In this document: positions 9,345-18,665 of the stretch, one piece after another
Layout: each line of letters starts with the position of its first letter
Numbering within the stretch: position 1 is the first letter of the stretch
Assembly: GCA_020725895.1 (NCBI GenBank)
Contig: DYTO01000007.1
Location: 1-39,852, forward strand
DNA from: Candidatus Hadarchaeum sp.
GTDB lineage: Archaea > Hadarchaeota > Hadarchaeia > Hadarchaeales > Hadarchaeaceae
Direction of reading: 5' to 3'
DNA length: 39,852 bases
Position numbers and translations under genes: made by a program
The notes under the pieces: generated by a model
What the model saw: the letters and a program-made list of their open reading frames with translations, nothing else
The model's database searches: none
Told to the model about the DNA's origin: nothing

Positions 9345-11210
9345 TTGACGCAGCCTGAACGGTTGAAGATAATCGCGGACATGATCAGGTGGAACGCCCT
9401 GACATCGATAATGAACGCCCGATCGGGGCACATCGGCGCGTCCTTCAGCATCGCCGACATCCTGGCAGTCCTCTACCACAGCGAGATGAAAGTCGATCCG
9501 AAAAATCCTAGGGGTTTCGGGCGGGACGTCCTCATACTTTCAAAGGGGCACGCGGCCTCGTCGCTGTACGCGACATTGGCGTCGCGCGGCTTCTTCCCGA
9601 CCGAAAAACTTCTCAAGTTCAGGAGATTGAAGGGCCTCGAAGGCCACGCTGAGATCTCGGCGCCGGGCGTCGATTCAAACACGGGCTCGCTAGCGATGGG
9701 GATTTCGAAGGGTAAGGGTTACGCGTGGAGTTACAAGGCCAGCTGGAGCAAGGCCACGGTCTTCGTGATTATGGGCGACGGGGAGCTCCAAGAGGGCCAA
9801 AACTGGGAGGCGATAATGTCCGCCAGCTTCATGAAGTTGGACAACCTCTGCCTGATAATCGACAGGAACCGCGTCCAGACGGACAAGGAGGTCAAGGAAA
9901 TCCTTGACGTTTCACCGATCGAGGCAAAATTGAAGGCCTTCGGCTGGCACGTTACGACTATCAACGGCAACGACACAAAGGAAATCCTGGAATCGTTAAA
10001 GAAATTGAAAAGGGTTTATGGAAAACCCAAGGCCATCGTGGCGAACACCCTGAAGGGCGCCGGAGTCTCCTTCATGGAACACCCACACGCTCTGAAGGCG
10101 GGCAAGGGATACTACAAGTGGCACGACAAGCTGCCGAACGAGAAGGAATACAGGCGCGTCTGGGCCGAGATTTGCGCCAGGATAAACAAAAAAACAAAGA
10201 AATGCGCGCTGAAGAAATTCTCGCTGCCGGCTTTTCCCGAAGAGATCGCCAAGAAGAAAATCGTCCGTGTGGGGGAATCGCTGCTGAAACATTATTCTGA
10301 AATACTCGTTGAAATCGGCGCAAAAAACAAGAACGTTGTCGTCCTGGACGCCGACCTTGCGGAAAGCTGCGGCCTGAGGGAGTTCGAGAACAAGTTCCCG
10401 AGAAAGTTCATAGAAGTCGGGATTGCCGAGCAGGACATGGTCTCGATGGCCGGGGGGCTAGCGCTTTCCGGTAGGATACCGATCGTGAACACATACGCAT
10501 CTTTCCTGACCTCGAGGGCGAACGAGCAGATATTCAACAACGCCTCCGAAGGTTCGAAGATAATCTACGTCGGGCACATCGCGGGGATCATCCCGGCCAA
10601 GCCGGGCAAGTCGCACCAGGGTCTGAGAGACATAACGGTGATGAAATCCATGCCGAACGTTCTGGTTTGCCAGCCGTGCAACTCTCTGGAACTGCGAAAG
10701 CTCATGAACTTTTTGGTGACGAAATCCGATATCGCGGGCTATCTGCGCTTGGAACACGCGATTCCAAAAATAGCCGTGCATTTGCCGGTGAACTATGAAG
10801 TCAAGGTTGGCCAAGGGGCGACTTTGGCGGATGGGGCAGACGCGATAATAATAGGGCATGGCCCTCTCCTGCTATCGGAGGCCTTGATCGCGAGAGAGAT
10901 CTTGAAAGAGAAAAATATAAGCGTCAAGGTTGTTAACCTCCCGTGGCTCAACTGCGTCGATGAGAAATGGCTCAGGAACACGATTGGAAAAATCAAGAAT
11001 GTTTTTTGCCTGGAGAACCACTCGGTAGCCGGCGGTATGACAGAAATAGTTGCGCGCGCGCTGCTTACTGGCGGGCCCTGCGACTTGAAACTTCAAACAA
11101 TCGGGATCGAAGGTTTCGGCAGGTCCGGCGAGGACGAGGAAATATTGAAACACTACGCGATTGATGCTTCGAGCATCGCCAAAAAAATCAAGGGGTCGAT
11201 CAAAAGATGA
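9345..11210 (+). CDS. Transketolase-family protein (both N- and C-terminal halves)
   Basis: ARSGHIGASFSIADILAVLYH; LSKGHAASSLYATLA; IMGDGELQEGQNWEA (ThDP); FIEVGIAEQDMVSMAGGLALSGRIPIVNTYASF (Pyr domain). TTG start in track; true start unclear, see findings. Confidence 0.92.
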   Translation: MTQPERLKIIADMIRWNALTSIMNARSGHIGASFSIADILAVLYHSEMKVDPKNPRGFGRDVLILSKGHAASSLYATLASRGFFPTEKLLKFRRLKGLEGHAEISAPGVDSNTGSLAMGISKGKGYAWSYKASWSKATVFVIMGDGELQEGQNWEAIMSASFMKLDNLCLIIDRNRVQTDKEVKEILDVSPIEAKLKAFGWHVTTINGNDTKEILESLKKLKRVYGKPKAIVANTLKGAGVSFMEHPHALKAGKGYYKWHDKLPNEKEYRRVWAEICARINKKTKKCALKKFSLPAFPEEIAKKKIVRVGESLLKHYSEILVEIGAKNKNVVVLDADLAESCGLREFENKFPRKFIEVGIAEQDMVSMAGGLALSGRIPIVNTYASFLTSRANEQIFNNASEGSKIIYVGHIAGIIPAKPGKSHQGLRDITVMKSMPNVLVCQPCNSLELRKLMNFLVTKSDIAGYLRLEHAIPKIAVHLPVNYEVKVGQGATLADGADAIIIGHGPLLLSEALIAREILKEKNISVKVVNLPWLNCVDEKWLRNTIGKIKNVFCLENHSVAGGMTEIVARALLTGGPCDLKLQTIGIEGFGRSGEDEEILKHYAIDASSIAKKIKGSIKR

Positions 11211-11935
11211 AAATTCTTTGCTTGATTCTCGCGCGCGGCGGGTCCAAGAGACTGCCCGGGAAAAATATCAAGGCGCTCGGCGGACAGCCACTGATTTGCC
11301 ACACTGTCAAAGCCGCAAAAGGTTCGAAACACATAAACAGGATAATCGTTTCGACCGACGACGAAGAGATAGCAAGGATCTCAAAATCTTGCGGCGCTGA
11401 AGTGCCTTTCTACCGCCCATCACCAATCTCCAAGGACGACTCGACGGAACTAGAGGCTTTTGAGCATGCGCTGAGCTGGTTGAAGGAAAAAGAAGAGTAC
11501 GTTCCGGACCTGATAGTTAAGCTATTCCCAACGACCCCTTTCAAAACGACGAAATCGATAGACAAGGCGATAAAACTAATGCTCGCAAACCCGCGCGCGG
11601 ACTCCGTCCGTTCGGTCAGGCCATGCAAGGAGCACCCATACAAGATGTGGACCATCGAGAAGAAACGCCTGAAATCCTTCGTGCCGATTGAGAACAAGCC
11701 CAAAGAGGCGCACACTCTCGCATACCAATCGTTGCCCACGGTCTACATCCAGAACGCATGCATAGATGTGACAAAACCTTCCAACGTCTGGAAGAAGAAA
11801 TCAATCACCGGCACAGAAATAGTCCCGTTCGTCATGGATGAGATAGAATCGATAGACATCAACACCCCCTTGGATCTCAAATTCGCTGAACTGGTCCTCA
11901 AAGAGGGAATCGCTTGGAAAAAGAAATCGAAGTGA
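11207..11935 (+). CDS. neuA: CMP-ulosonate cytidylyltransferase (NeuA-like)
   Basis: ILCLILARGGSKRLPGKNIKALGGQPLICHTV; IIVSTDDEEIARISKSCGAEVPFYRP; IDINTPLDLKFAE; ATGA overlap with transketolase. Confidence 0.93.
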   Translation: MKILCLILARGGSKRLPGKNIKALGGQPLICHTVKAAKGSKHINRIIVSTDDEEIARISKSCGAEVPFYRPSPISKDDSTELEAFEHALSWLKEKEEYVPDLIVKLFPTTPFKTTKSIDKAIKLMLANPRADSVRSVRPCKEHPYKMWTIEKKRLKSFVPIENKPKEAHTLAYQSLPTVYIQNACIDVTKPSNVWKKKSITGTEIVPFVMDEIESIDINTPLDLKFAELVLKEGIAWKKKSK

Positions 11936-12822
11936 ACAAGAACATAATCCGGGAAGATCTGGAAGCATACGCGAAGTACCTTAAAGTTGAAAAGAATTGC
12001 ATCCTGTGCGACAAGAAAAACCATGAAACCTGGGCGAAGTACGGCTCTTACACTGCTGTGAAGTGCAAGAACGACGACATGATCTGGATAAACCCACAGC
12101 TTTCGGAAGAGGGCCTGAACAAGTACTACGAGGACTACATCGGGATGCGCTTCAAGGATGAGATAAAGACGAAGCAAAGGAAAGTCCAATACCAGCTAGA
12201 CAAGGAATACATCGAGAACTGGATCTCTTCCGGGCGTGTCCTGGACGTCGGCTGTAGTGGTGGTTTCTTCCTGGACGCCCTGAGCGATTCTTTCGAAAAG
12301 CACGGGATAGAGATAGACTCAAAGGCGGTTGAATACGCGAATAAGACATACTCATTCGGGAAGAAGGTCAACTCCGTGCGGATTGAGGACGTGAAATATC
12401 CTGAAGGTTATTTTGACCTCGTTGTGATGAGGGGCGCAATCGAGCACCTGCCGGATCCCAAAACTGCTGTGAAAAAAGTTTCAAAAATTCTGAAAAAAGG
12501 CGGATACTTCTACATCGCCGCAACGCCGAACGCCGCGAGCTTCTGCGCCGACCTCTACCGCGAGAAATGGAACATGTTTCACCCTGTGAGGCACATCTTC
12601 TACTTCGGCGCAGATACGATTTCAAAGCTCTGCGCTCCATTCGGCCTGAAACTCGTCGGTAGGCACTACCCATACGAGGAGACGCCGTACGCGAACATAG
12701 AATCAGATCAAAAAGAGGTCCTTCGCGCCTGGGAACTGAAGATGGAAGGAAAGTTCGAAAAAATCGGGCGCAGCCCCTCCTTCTGGGGCAACATGATGAA
12801 CCTCGTGCTCAGGAAAACCTGA
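11932..12822 (+). CDS. Class I SAM-dependent methyltransferase with N-terminal CxxC (possible Zn site)
   Basis: CILCDKKNHETWAKYG; RVLDVGCSGGFFLDALS; FDLVVMRGAIEHLPDP. GTG at 11932 makes a GTGA overlap with neuA and is preferred to TTG 11914. Confidence 0.87.
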   Translation: MNKNIIREDLEAYAKYLKVEKNCILCDKKNHETWAKYGSYTAVKCKNDDMIWINPQLSEEGLNKYYEDYIGMRFKDEIKTKQRKVQYQLDKEYIENWISSGRVLDVGCSGGFFLDALSDSFEKHGIEIDSKAVEYANKTYSFGKKVNSVRIEDVKYPEGYFDLVVMRGAIEHLPDPKTAVKKVSKILKKGGYFYIAATPNAASFCADLYREKWNMFHPVRHIFYFGADTISKLCAPFGLKLVGRHYPYEETPYANIESDQKEVLRAWELKMEGKFEKIGRSPSFWGNMMNLVLRKT

Positions 12823-14259
12823 TCATCTCTTCAGGCCCAAAAAATTCAGTATGTAGTTCCCTATCCTCTCGCCGCATTTGCCGTCCTGCGGGCCGCAGTG
12901 CTCGTCGACTATCTTCTTCCTGCCATCGCTGTCAAGCTTCGGGTCGTCCAGATACGCATTTATGTGTGCGATCAGCTCGTCCGCGTTCTGCGCAATCTTC
13001 ACCCCACCTGACTTTGGTATGAACTCGTAATGAGTGTACATGAAAATCCTCGCGTTCGACTCGAGGAAATCCCTCTTCGCATACCCGTCGAACGAGATGT
13101 TGACTATCGGGATGTCCAGAGCCGCGGCATCCAAAGTGACAGACGACGCAACGTTAATCGCCACGTCGCTGCACGCCAGAAGATTCGCATAGTGAATCAT
13201 CTCCTCATCGTCCGGCACCCATATCTCTGGGCGCGCGGCCGAGACCATCGCCATCTTTCCGGACCAGAACCTCTCGCTGACGGTTTTCTTCGGTATCTCG
13301 AAGGTTATGATATTCCCGAATTCTTTCAGCTTGTCGTATCTCGCCAGGATGTCTTCGGGGTGGATTCTGACGTGGACATGCGAAGGATATTTTATCTTCC
13401 CTTCCTTGACCGCTTTGCAGATGATTTCGATTATATCCTGCTCGTCCTCGGACCCCCTGGCCGTCGCGTACGAGATGAGTTTTCTGTCCTCTGTGGCCCC
13501 GATCTTTTTGAAGAATTCTTTCTTGGGCAAAAACTTGTCCTTTGACTTCACGAAATAGTCCTGATGGGGGATGCCTGCTACCAGGATGTCCTCTGGGCGA
13601 TATCCATAGTAGTCGACGAGCTGCTTCTTGTTGAACTCGTTCCAAACTATCACTCTGTCGGACTTGTGGAGAATCCCCTTCGCAAAGTGATCCCAGTTTG
13701 CTATCATCGAGATTACGTGGACTTTTTTGCGCCTAGCGGTTTTTGCGATGCTCCACTCGTAGGGGTGCAGGAAATCCGTCGTGAAAACCAGGTCAGGTTT
13801 GTAATTTTCAAATGGTTTGTTGTAGAATTTCATCTTCCCTCTAGAGATAATTGCGTCTAGATTGTCAAGCGCCTTTATCAGATTCTTGTCCTTCCCGATT
13901 ATTTTTTTTACAATTTTTCGCGACAGGTATTTGTAGTGGCTCCTCTTCTTCAAAATTTTATCTTTTATCTCGACGGTCCCCGGGCGGTTTGCGTTGAAAA
14001 TCACTATTTCAGCGGCTTTCTTCAGTATCCTTTCAACGATGTTCGGTTTGTATATCGCCAGATTCTCGTGGATTATGTTCTCGCCCTGGGCTTCGGGAAA
14101 ATCGGAGATTATGCTCTTTCCGTCGACGAACGGCGCAAAAATCACGATTTTCAAATCTTTCTCGGATTTCAATATCCTGAACGAGTCCGACCTGAATATG
14201 TTCCGGATTCCATACCCGCCCGTTATAGTCATGAACACCGTTTTCAAATTTTTCACCAT
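12823..14259 (-). CDS. GT-B-fold glycosyl/polyol-phosphate transferase-like protein (CDP-glycerol transferase / 2-epimerase-like superfamily)
   Basis: DRVIVWNEFNKKQLVDYYGYRPEDILVAGIPHQD; HVRIHPED; CSDVAINVASSVTLDAAALDIPIVNISFDG. Confidence 0.6.
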   Translation of the reverse strand: MVKNLKTVFMTITGGYGIRNIFRSDSFRILKSEKDLKIVIFAPFVDGKSIISDFPEAQGENIIHENLAIYKPNIVERILKKAAEIVIFNANRPGTVEIKDKILKKRSHYKYLSRKIVKKIIGKDKNLIKALDNLDAIISRGKMKFYNKPFENYKPDLVFTTDFLHPYEWSIAKTARRKKVHVISMIANWDHFAKGILHKSDRVIVWNEFNKKQLVDYYGYRPEDILVAGIPHQDYFVKSKDKFLPKKEFFKKIGATEDRKLISYATARGSEDEQDIIEIICKAVKEGKIKYPSHVHVRIHPEDILARYDKLKEFGNIITFEIPKKTVSERFWSGKMAMVSAARPEIWVPDDEEMIHYANLLACSDVAINVASSVTLDAAALDIPIVNISFDGYAKRDFLESNARIFMYTHYEFIPKSGGVKIAQNADELIAHINAYLDDPKLDSDGRKKIVDEHCGPQDGKCGERIGNYILNFLGLKR

Positions 14260-14286
14260 TGAATCTGAAATCCGTCTGCTTTAATA

Positions 14287-15867
14287 CTAATCCTTTGCAA
14301 ACATGCTCAACAGCTTAAACAACCATCTCGGCAACGGGAGCATCTGCGGGAAAAGTGAGAGGTCCTTTTTCGTCAGCGCACCCGAGGACAAAATCCAGAT
14401 GACATAAATCAGCAGACTGAAAACTCCGACGATAATCGCTTCGAACAAAGTTGACAGGACAAGCAAGTTCTTCAGGCCGAAAATGAATATCAACATAAGT
14501 GCGCCGCCGATGATCGTTTTGACGAGAGGATAAATTGGAACTGAAAAACTAACGAACTTCTTAGCATAGTAGAAAAGTGCTATTGCGCCACTCGACAGTG
14601 CGATTAACGACGCGATAGCCGCACCCTCGACACCGTAGATCGGGATCAACAACAAGTTGAAAACGACGATCAAAGTCGCCATCACTATGGTCGCCCTCGC
14701 CTCGTATCCTGGCTTGCCTATTCCAATCAAAGACAAGCCCAAGATGCGGTATATTATCCACGGTATCGTCGATACTGCGAATATCTGCAATGCCGTTGCG
14801 GCAGGCAAGTACTCCTGACCGAACAACAGGTGAATGACCAGATTAGGGAAAGCCACCAATATAAGCACTATCGGCATCACGAAAATGAAAGAGAATTTTG
14901 TCAAAAAGTGCAGCATTTCACCCAACAGTTTACTCTGGTGCTTAGCCCACATCTCTGCAACCATGGGGAAGAAAACAAACATGACTGACCCGACAACAGA
15001 TGTCAGAAACGCTGACATTGGAAGTGCGACTTGGTAGTATCCCACTTCTGCAAGACTACGAAAAGCGGCAATTGTCAAAGTGCCCATATATCCTATCACG
15101 AGACCGATCAAACCGGACAGGAAGACAGGCAGGGCGAATTTCGACATTTTCTTCGCCATGGGCCCCCTGATGTGCGAACTTGCGTTGAAAACCTGTGGGT
15201 ATTTTCGCCTCAAAATCGCGAAACTGAGCATAACCGTTGCAATCGCCGTAATCATGTAAGAATAAGCTGCTCCGATCACTCCCATCCCCAGGCTGCCGAC
15301 AAAGAAAAGCGCAAGGACCATGACCAGCATGTTGTCAAAGAACCTCACAACGGAATACATCGTCATATCCTGGAAACCCTGGAATATCTTGGTGAAAGTG
15401 AAAAAGCTCATCAAGACGAACCAGATCGCCAGTATCCGAATAAGCGGCACAACAATTGTCATGGGGATGCCCTTCGCCAAGTATGCGGCTGCGAGATAAT
15501 CCGAGAAAACGAAGAAGAATCCTGCGATCACGAGGCTTGCAACCAACTGGATGAGGATAACGAAATATGTTGCAGATTTTATGTGGTGATACTCCTTTTT
15601 CACGATGAATTCTGGGATGTGGCGCACCAGCGCCGTATCCAATCCAAGACCTCTGAAAAGCTCAAAAATCGAAACCATGGCGAACGCCAGCTCGAAAAGC
15701 CCGTAAAATGTGCCTGGCGTGACGGCATTGAACGCGTCTTGAAGGATAAACGTTCGCGCCAAGAACGCGCGGAGAAGTAGTCCGAGAATCCCTGTGATGA
15801 AAAGCGTCACAAAAATTATGGTGCTTCCCCTAACGAGCCTTCTTGCATATACCACTGATTCTGACAT
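14287..15867 (-). CDS. Wzx/MATE-like polysaccharide flippase (oligosaccharide transporter)
   Basis: Many hydrophobic TM segments, RGSTIIFVTLFITGILGLLLRAFLAR; ATG at 15867 with GGAGG Shine-Dalgarno preferred over 15966. Confidence 0.87.
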   Translation of the reverse strand: MSESVVYARRLVRGSTIIFVTLFITGILGLLLRAFLARTFILQDAFNAVTPGTFYGLFELAFAMVSIFELFRGLGLDTALVRHIPEFIVKKEYHHIKSATYFVILIQLVASLVIAGFFFVFSDYLAAAYLAKGIPMTIVVPLIRILAIWFVLMSFFTFTKIFQGFQDMTMYSVVRFFDNMLVMVLALFFVGSLGMGVIGAAYSYMITAIATVMLSFAILRRKYPQVFNASSHIRGPMAKKMSKFALPVFLSGLIGLVIGYMGTLTIAAFRSLAEVGYYQVALPMSAFLTSVVGSVMFVFFPMVAEMWAKHQSKLLGEMLHFLTKFSFIFVMPIVLILVAFPNLVIHLLFGQEYLPAATALQIFAVSTIPWIIYRILGLSLIGIGKPGYEARATIVMATLIVVFNLLLIPIYGVEGAAIASLIALSSGAIALFYYAKKFVSFSVPIYPLVKTIIGGALMLIFIFGLKNLLVLSTLFEAIIVGVFSLLIYVIWILSSGALTKKDLSLFPQMLPLPRWLFKLLSMFAKD

Positions 15868-15958
15868 TTTACCTCCACCAAAGCAATTGATTGCGCCTTG
15901 TCTTAAAACTAGGGGCACCATATCTGATAAATGGCCATATGCCTGAACTTTATCGAGG

Positions 15959-17083
15959 ATGAACAACGTGAAAAAAAGCTCTGGAACGGTTTTCTTCGGG
16001 CCGTTCGTCGGCGAGTTCGGATGGGAGCTGCTCTACTGGCACGGCTGGGTGAAAAGGCTCTGCCGGGGCAAGTATCGGAACTACCACAAGATCGCGTGCA
16101 GTTTCCCGGGACGGTACCCGTTCTATCCCGATGTCGACGAGTTCTGGTCTTTGCCCGATAAAATCCTGAAACACAAGATTTCGTCGCGGGGGTACATGAC
16201 AGACAACTGGATTGATGGATTCCCCAAACCTTCGAAACCGACCAAAGAACTGGTTGATGTCTCGCCACTTGTGAAGGACATTATTGCCGAATTCAAAAAG
16301 AAGTTTCCAAAAGGAACTGAAATGATCCTCCCGTGGGAACTCAGGTTCGACGAAGAGGACAAGATGAAATACGGCGTCGAGATTCCTGATAAACCAAAGT
16401 CGGACGCTGAATTCGTGACCCACTTCATCCCATTCCAAAACCAGATCCTCGAACCTCTCAAGCCCACCGATGCCGGAAAAAACGTCTTCGAGAAGATGGC
16501 CGGGGCAAAAGAAAAACTGATATGCGTCTTTCCGAGGCACCGCCCCTTCAGGCGGCCGGACAAGGACTGGACCAGAGAAAAGTACGAGATCTTGATTGAA
16601 AGGCTCCAGAAGGAATTTCCGCAGTTCAAGATCGCGATATTGGGTGAGCCGGGCGGGGCGTTTTTCGCCGAGGGCGTGCCACACGGATGCTTGGACATTA
16701 TCAACGTCGACCCGAAGAAAAGAATGGATATTCAACTGGCAGCTTTGGAAAGATCCGTTCTGGCGATCGGCGGCCAGTCGGGGGGGACGGCTTTCGCATT
16801 GGCTGCGGGTTGCCCGACATTCACCTGGGGCGGCGCGATAGGGGAGAAAGGATTCAAGGAACAAAATTATCTCGGTACAAAACTCGTGTTCTACACCGCT
16901 ACCGACCCGCCGGTTGATCTTATCGTTAACTATGCAAAATGGATGCTTGGCCTCGGCAGCAAGCCTCGTGGCCACGAGTTGAAAAGGACGGTGCTTGTCA
17001 ACTTGCTGAACCGCATGCCAAGGTTCGTTAGAAAATCAAAAATAGCGATGAAGATAAAAAAATTCCTCAGGTTAAAATTCTAG
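15959..17083 (+). CDS. Glycosyltransferase-like protein, uncharacterised
   Basis: N-term FFGPFVGEFGWELLYWHGWVKRL; C-term GT9-like ILGEPGGAFF…LAALERSVLAIGGQSGGTAFALAAGCPTFTWGG. Confidence 0.55.
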   Translation: MNNVKKSSGTVFFGPFVGEFGWELLYWHGWVKRLCRGKYRNYHKIACSFPGRYPFYPDVDEFWSLPDKILKHKISSRGYMTDNWIDGFPKPSKPTKELVDVSPLVKDIIAEFKKKFPKGTEMILPWELRFDEEDKMKYGVEIPDKPKSDAEFVTHFIPFQNQILEPLKPTDAGKNVFEKMAGAKEKLICVFPRHRPFRRPDKDWTREKYEILIERLQKEFPQFKIAILGEPGGAFFAEGVPHGCLDIINVDPKKRMDIQLAALERSVLAIGGQSGGTAFALAAGCPTFTWGGAIGEKGFKEQNYLGTKLVFYTATDPPVDLIVNYAKWMLGLGSKPRGHELKRTVLVNLLNRMPRFVRKSKIAMKIKKFLRLKF

Positions 17084-17084
17084 C

Positions 17085-18653
17085 TCAAATGCCCTGGAAC
17101 CTGTCCCTGTCCAATTCGCGCAGAGCCTGGCTTGCCATCAGCATGCTCTTTTTAGTGAAGATGCTGTAGGGTTGTCCGCGTTTCAACTCGTAATGCTCCC
17201 TGATCTCCTTGATGATCTTCTTCATGAACTTCAGCCTTATCAGCGCCTGGGTCGCCGAAGGAACGTGCGAAATCCCGCGCTCCTCAATGAACTTTTTGAT
17301 CTCCGCGTTTATCCCGCCGTAAAACCTGAGCTGGGCTTCCCTGACGTAGGGGTCGTTCGCCAGGATGTTGAAGTGCCGCTTTATCGTCTTCTTTGTCCCC
17401 GGTATCTCGATGACCTCGGTCGAAAAGTCGAAATATTTCTCGTGCATCGTCGAGCCCTTCAGGGGGATTATCGCCATCGCTATCGATGCGGTCGCCGTCC
17501 CGTCCTCGACGAGTCCCATAGTTTTGTCGACGGTTATCTCGACGTCGTCCAGATTGCTTTCAGGTGTTATCAGTATTGCGCTGATGAAGGGGCTGATCCC
17601 GTGTTTCTTTACGAGCCGAATCCTCTCCTCCGTCTCGCGCGCATCGTATTTCTTGTTTATCTCGTCGAGCACTTTCTGCGAAAAGGACTCAACCCCGATG
17701 TTAAGCAGCCTGAAGTTCGCACGCTTCATCCAGGAGAGAATCTCGTCGTTTAGGTCGCTGACCCTCGCGAAGCAGATGTAACCAAGACCGAATTTCCTCT
17801 TCTCGGCCTCCTGGCAGAACTTTATCAATTTCTCCTTGTTGACTGTGAAATTGTCGTCCGTGAAATAAATCGTCCGGACCCTCGGATGGGCTTTTTTGAT
17901 TCGCTCAATCAAGTCGAGCAGGTTCTTCGCCTCGATCTCCACGAGAGGCACGCCGAACTTCCCCGCCGCCGAAGCTAGCTGGTGTGTCGAGGAGCAGAAC
18001 GTGCAGCCGAACGGGCAGTAGTTGTGCGTGAATATCCTAATAGTGTGAATCTCCTGCATCCGGTTGTCGTCGAGCTGGCCCTCGTACTTCTTCACGTAAA
18101 AGTCCCAATATTTCTCATATGGGATTTTCTCCCAGTCTATGCCTTTCGTCGCCTCGAAGAATTCCTCGCGATTGAACGTTGTGGCGTCCTTCCTTACAGC
18201 GATACCGGGGATGTCCTCGAGATGCTCCTCGTTCGCAAGCATAAGCAGCGGGACCTCCCCCTCGCCAAGTATCGCTATCTTGCAAGGGCTTTTGTCGAGA
18301 ATCGTCTGGTAGTTGAACTGGGCCTCTATCCCGCCCGCCACGAGCAAGGCGTCGGGGCATGTCTTCTGCGCCAGGTACATGTTCTTGATGTCGCTGACCA
18401 GGCTGTCGTCCAGGACTGAGAACCCTATGATGTCCCAATCATTCTCATTCAGCTTCTCTTCCAGGCTCGGCCCCTCACCTGAAATCATGTGATAGTTGCT
18501 GTCGATCCACTCGGCTTGGTGGCCCTTTGCGTTCAAATATCCCACAAGCCTCAAAATCCCGAGCGGCGGAGTCAGCCACTTGACCTCGGACATCGACTTC
18601 TCGCTCATGGGGGAGATGAGCAATATCTTTTTTGGCTTTACTTTCTTTTCCAT
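17085..18653 (-). CDS. B12-binding-domain radical SAM protein
   Basis: KKILLISPMSEKS…WLTPPLGILRLVGYLNAKGHQAEWID (B12-binding-like N-term); CPFGCTFC; YFTDDNFTVNKEKLIKFCQE. Confidence 0.88.
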   Translation of the reverse strand: MEKKVKPKKILLISPMSEKSMSEVKWLTPPLGILRLVGYLNAKGHQAEWIDSNYHMISGEGPSLEEKLNENDWDIIGFSVLDDSLVSDIKNMYLAQKTCPDALLVAGGIEAQFNYQTILDKSPCKIAILGEGEVPLLMLANEEHLEDIPGIAVRKDATTFNREEFFEATKGIDWEKIPYEKYWDFYVKKYEGQLDDNRMQEIHTIRIFTHNYCPFGCTFCSSTHQLASAAGKFGVPLVEIEAKNLLDLIERIKKAHPRVRTIYFTDDNFTVNKEKLIKFCQEAEKRKFGLGYICFARVSDLNDEILSWMKRANFRLLNIGVESFSQKVLDEINKKYDARETEERIRLVKKHGISPFISAILITPESNLDDVEITVDKTMGLVEDGTATASIAMAIIPLKGSTMHEKYFDFSTEVIEIPGTKKTIKRHFNILANDPYVREAQLRFYGGINAEIKKFIEERGISHVPSATQALIRLKFMKKIIKEIREHYELKRGQPYSIFTKKSMLMASQALRELDRDRFQGI

Positions 18654-18665
18654 GAAATCCCGTAT

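Noticed and set aside
15950-16975. 341-aa minus-strand ORF
   Set aside because: Antisense to the 15959-17083 CDS, no motif; codon-bias shadow.
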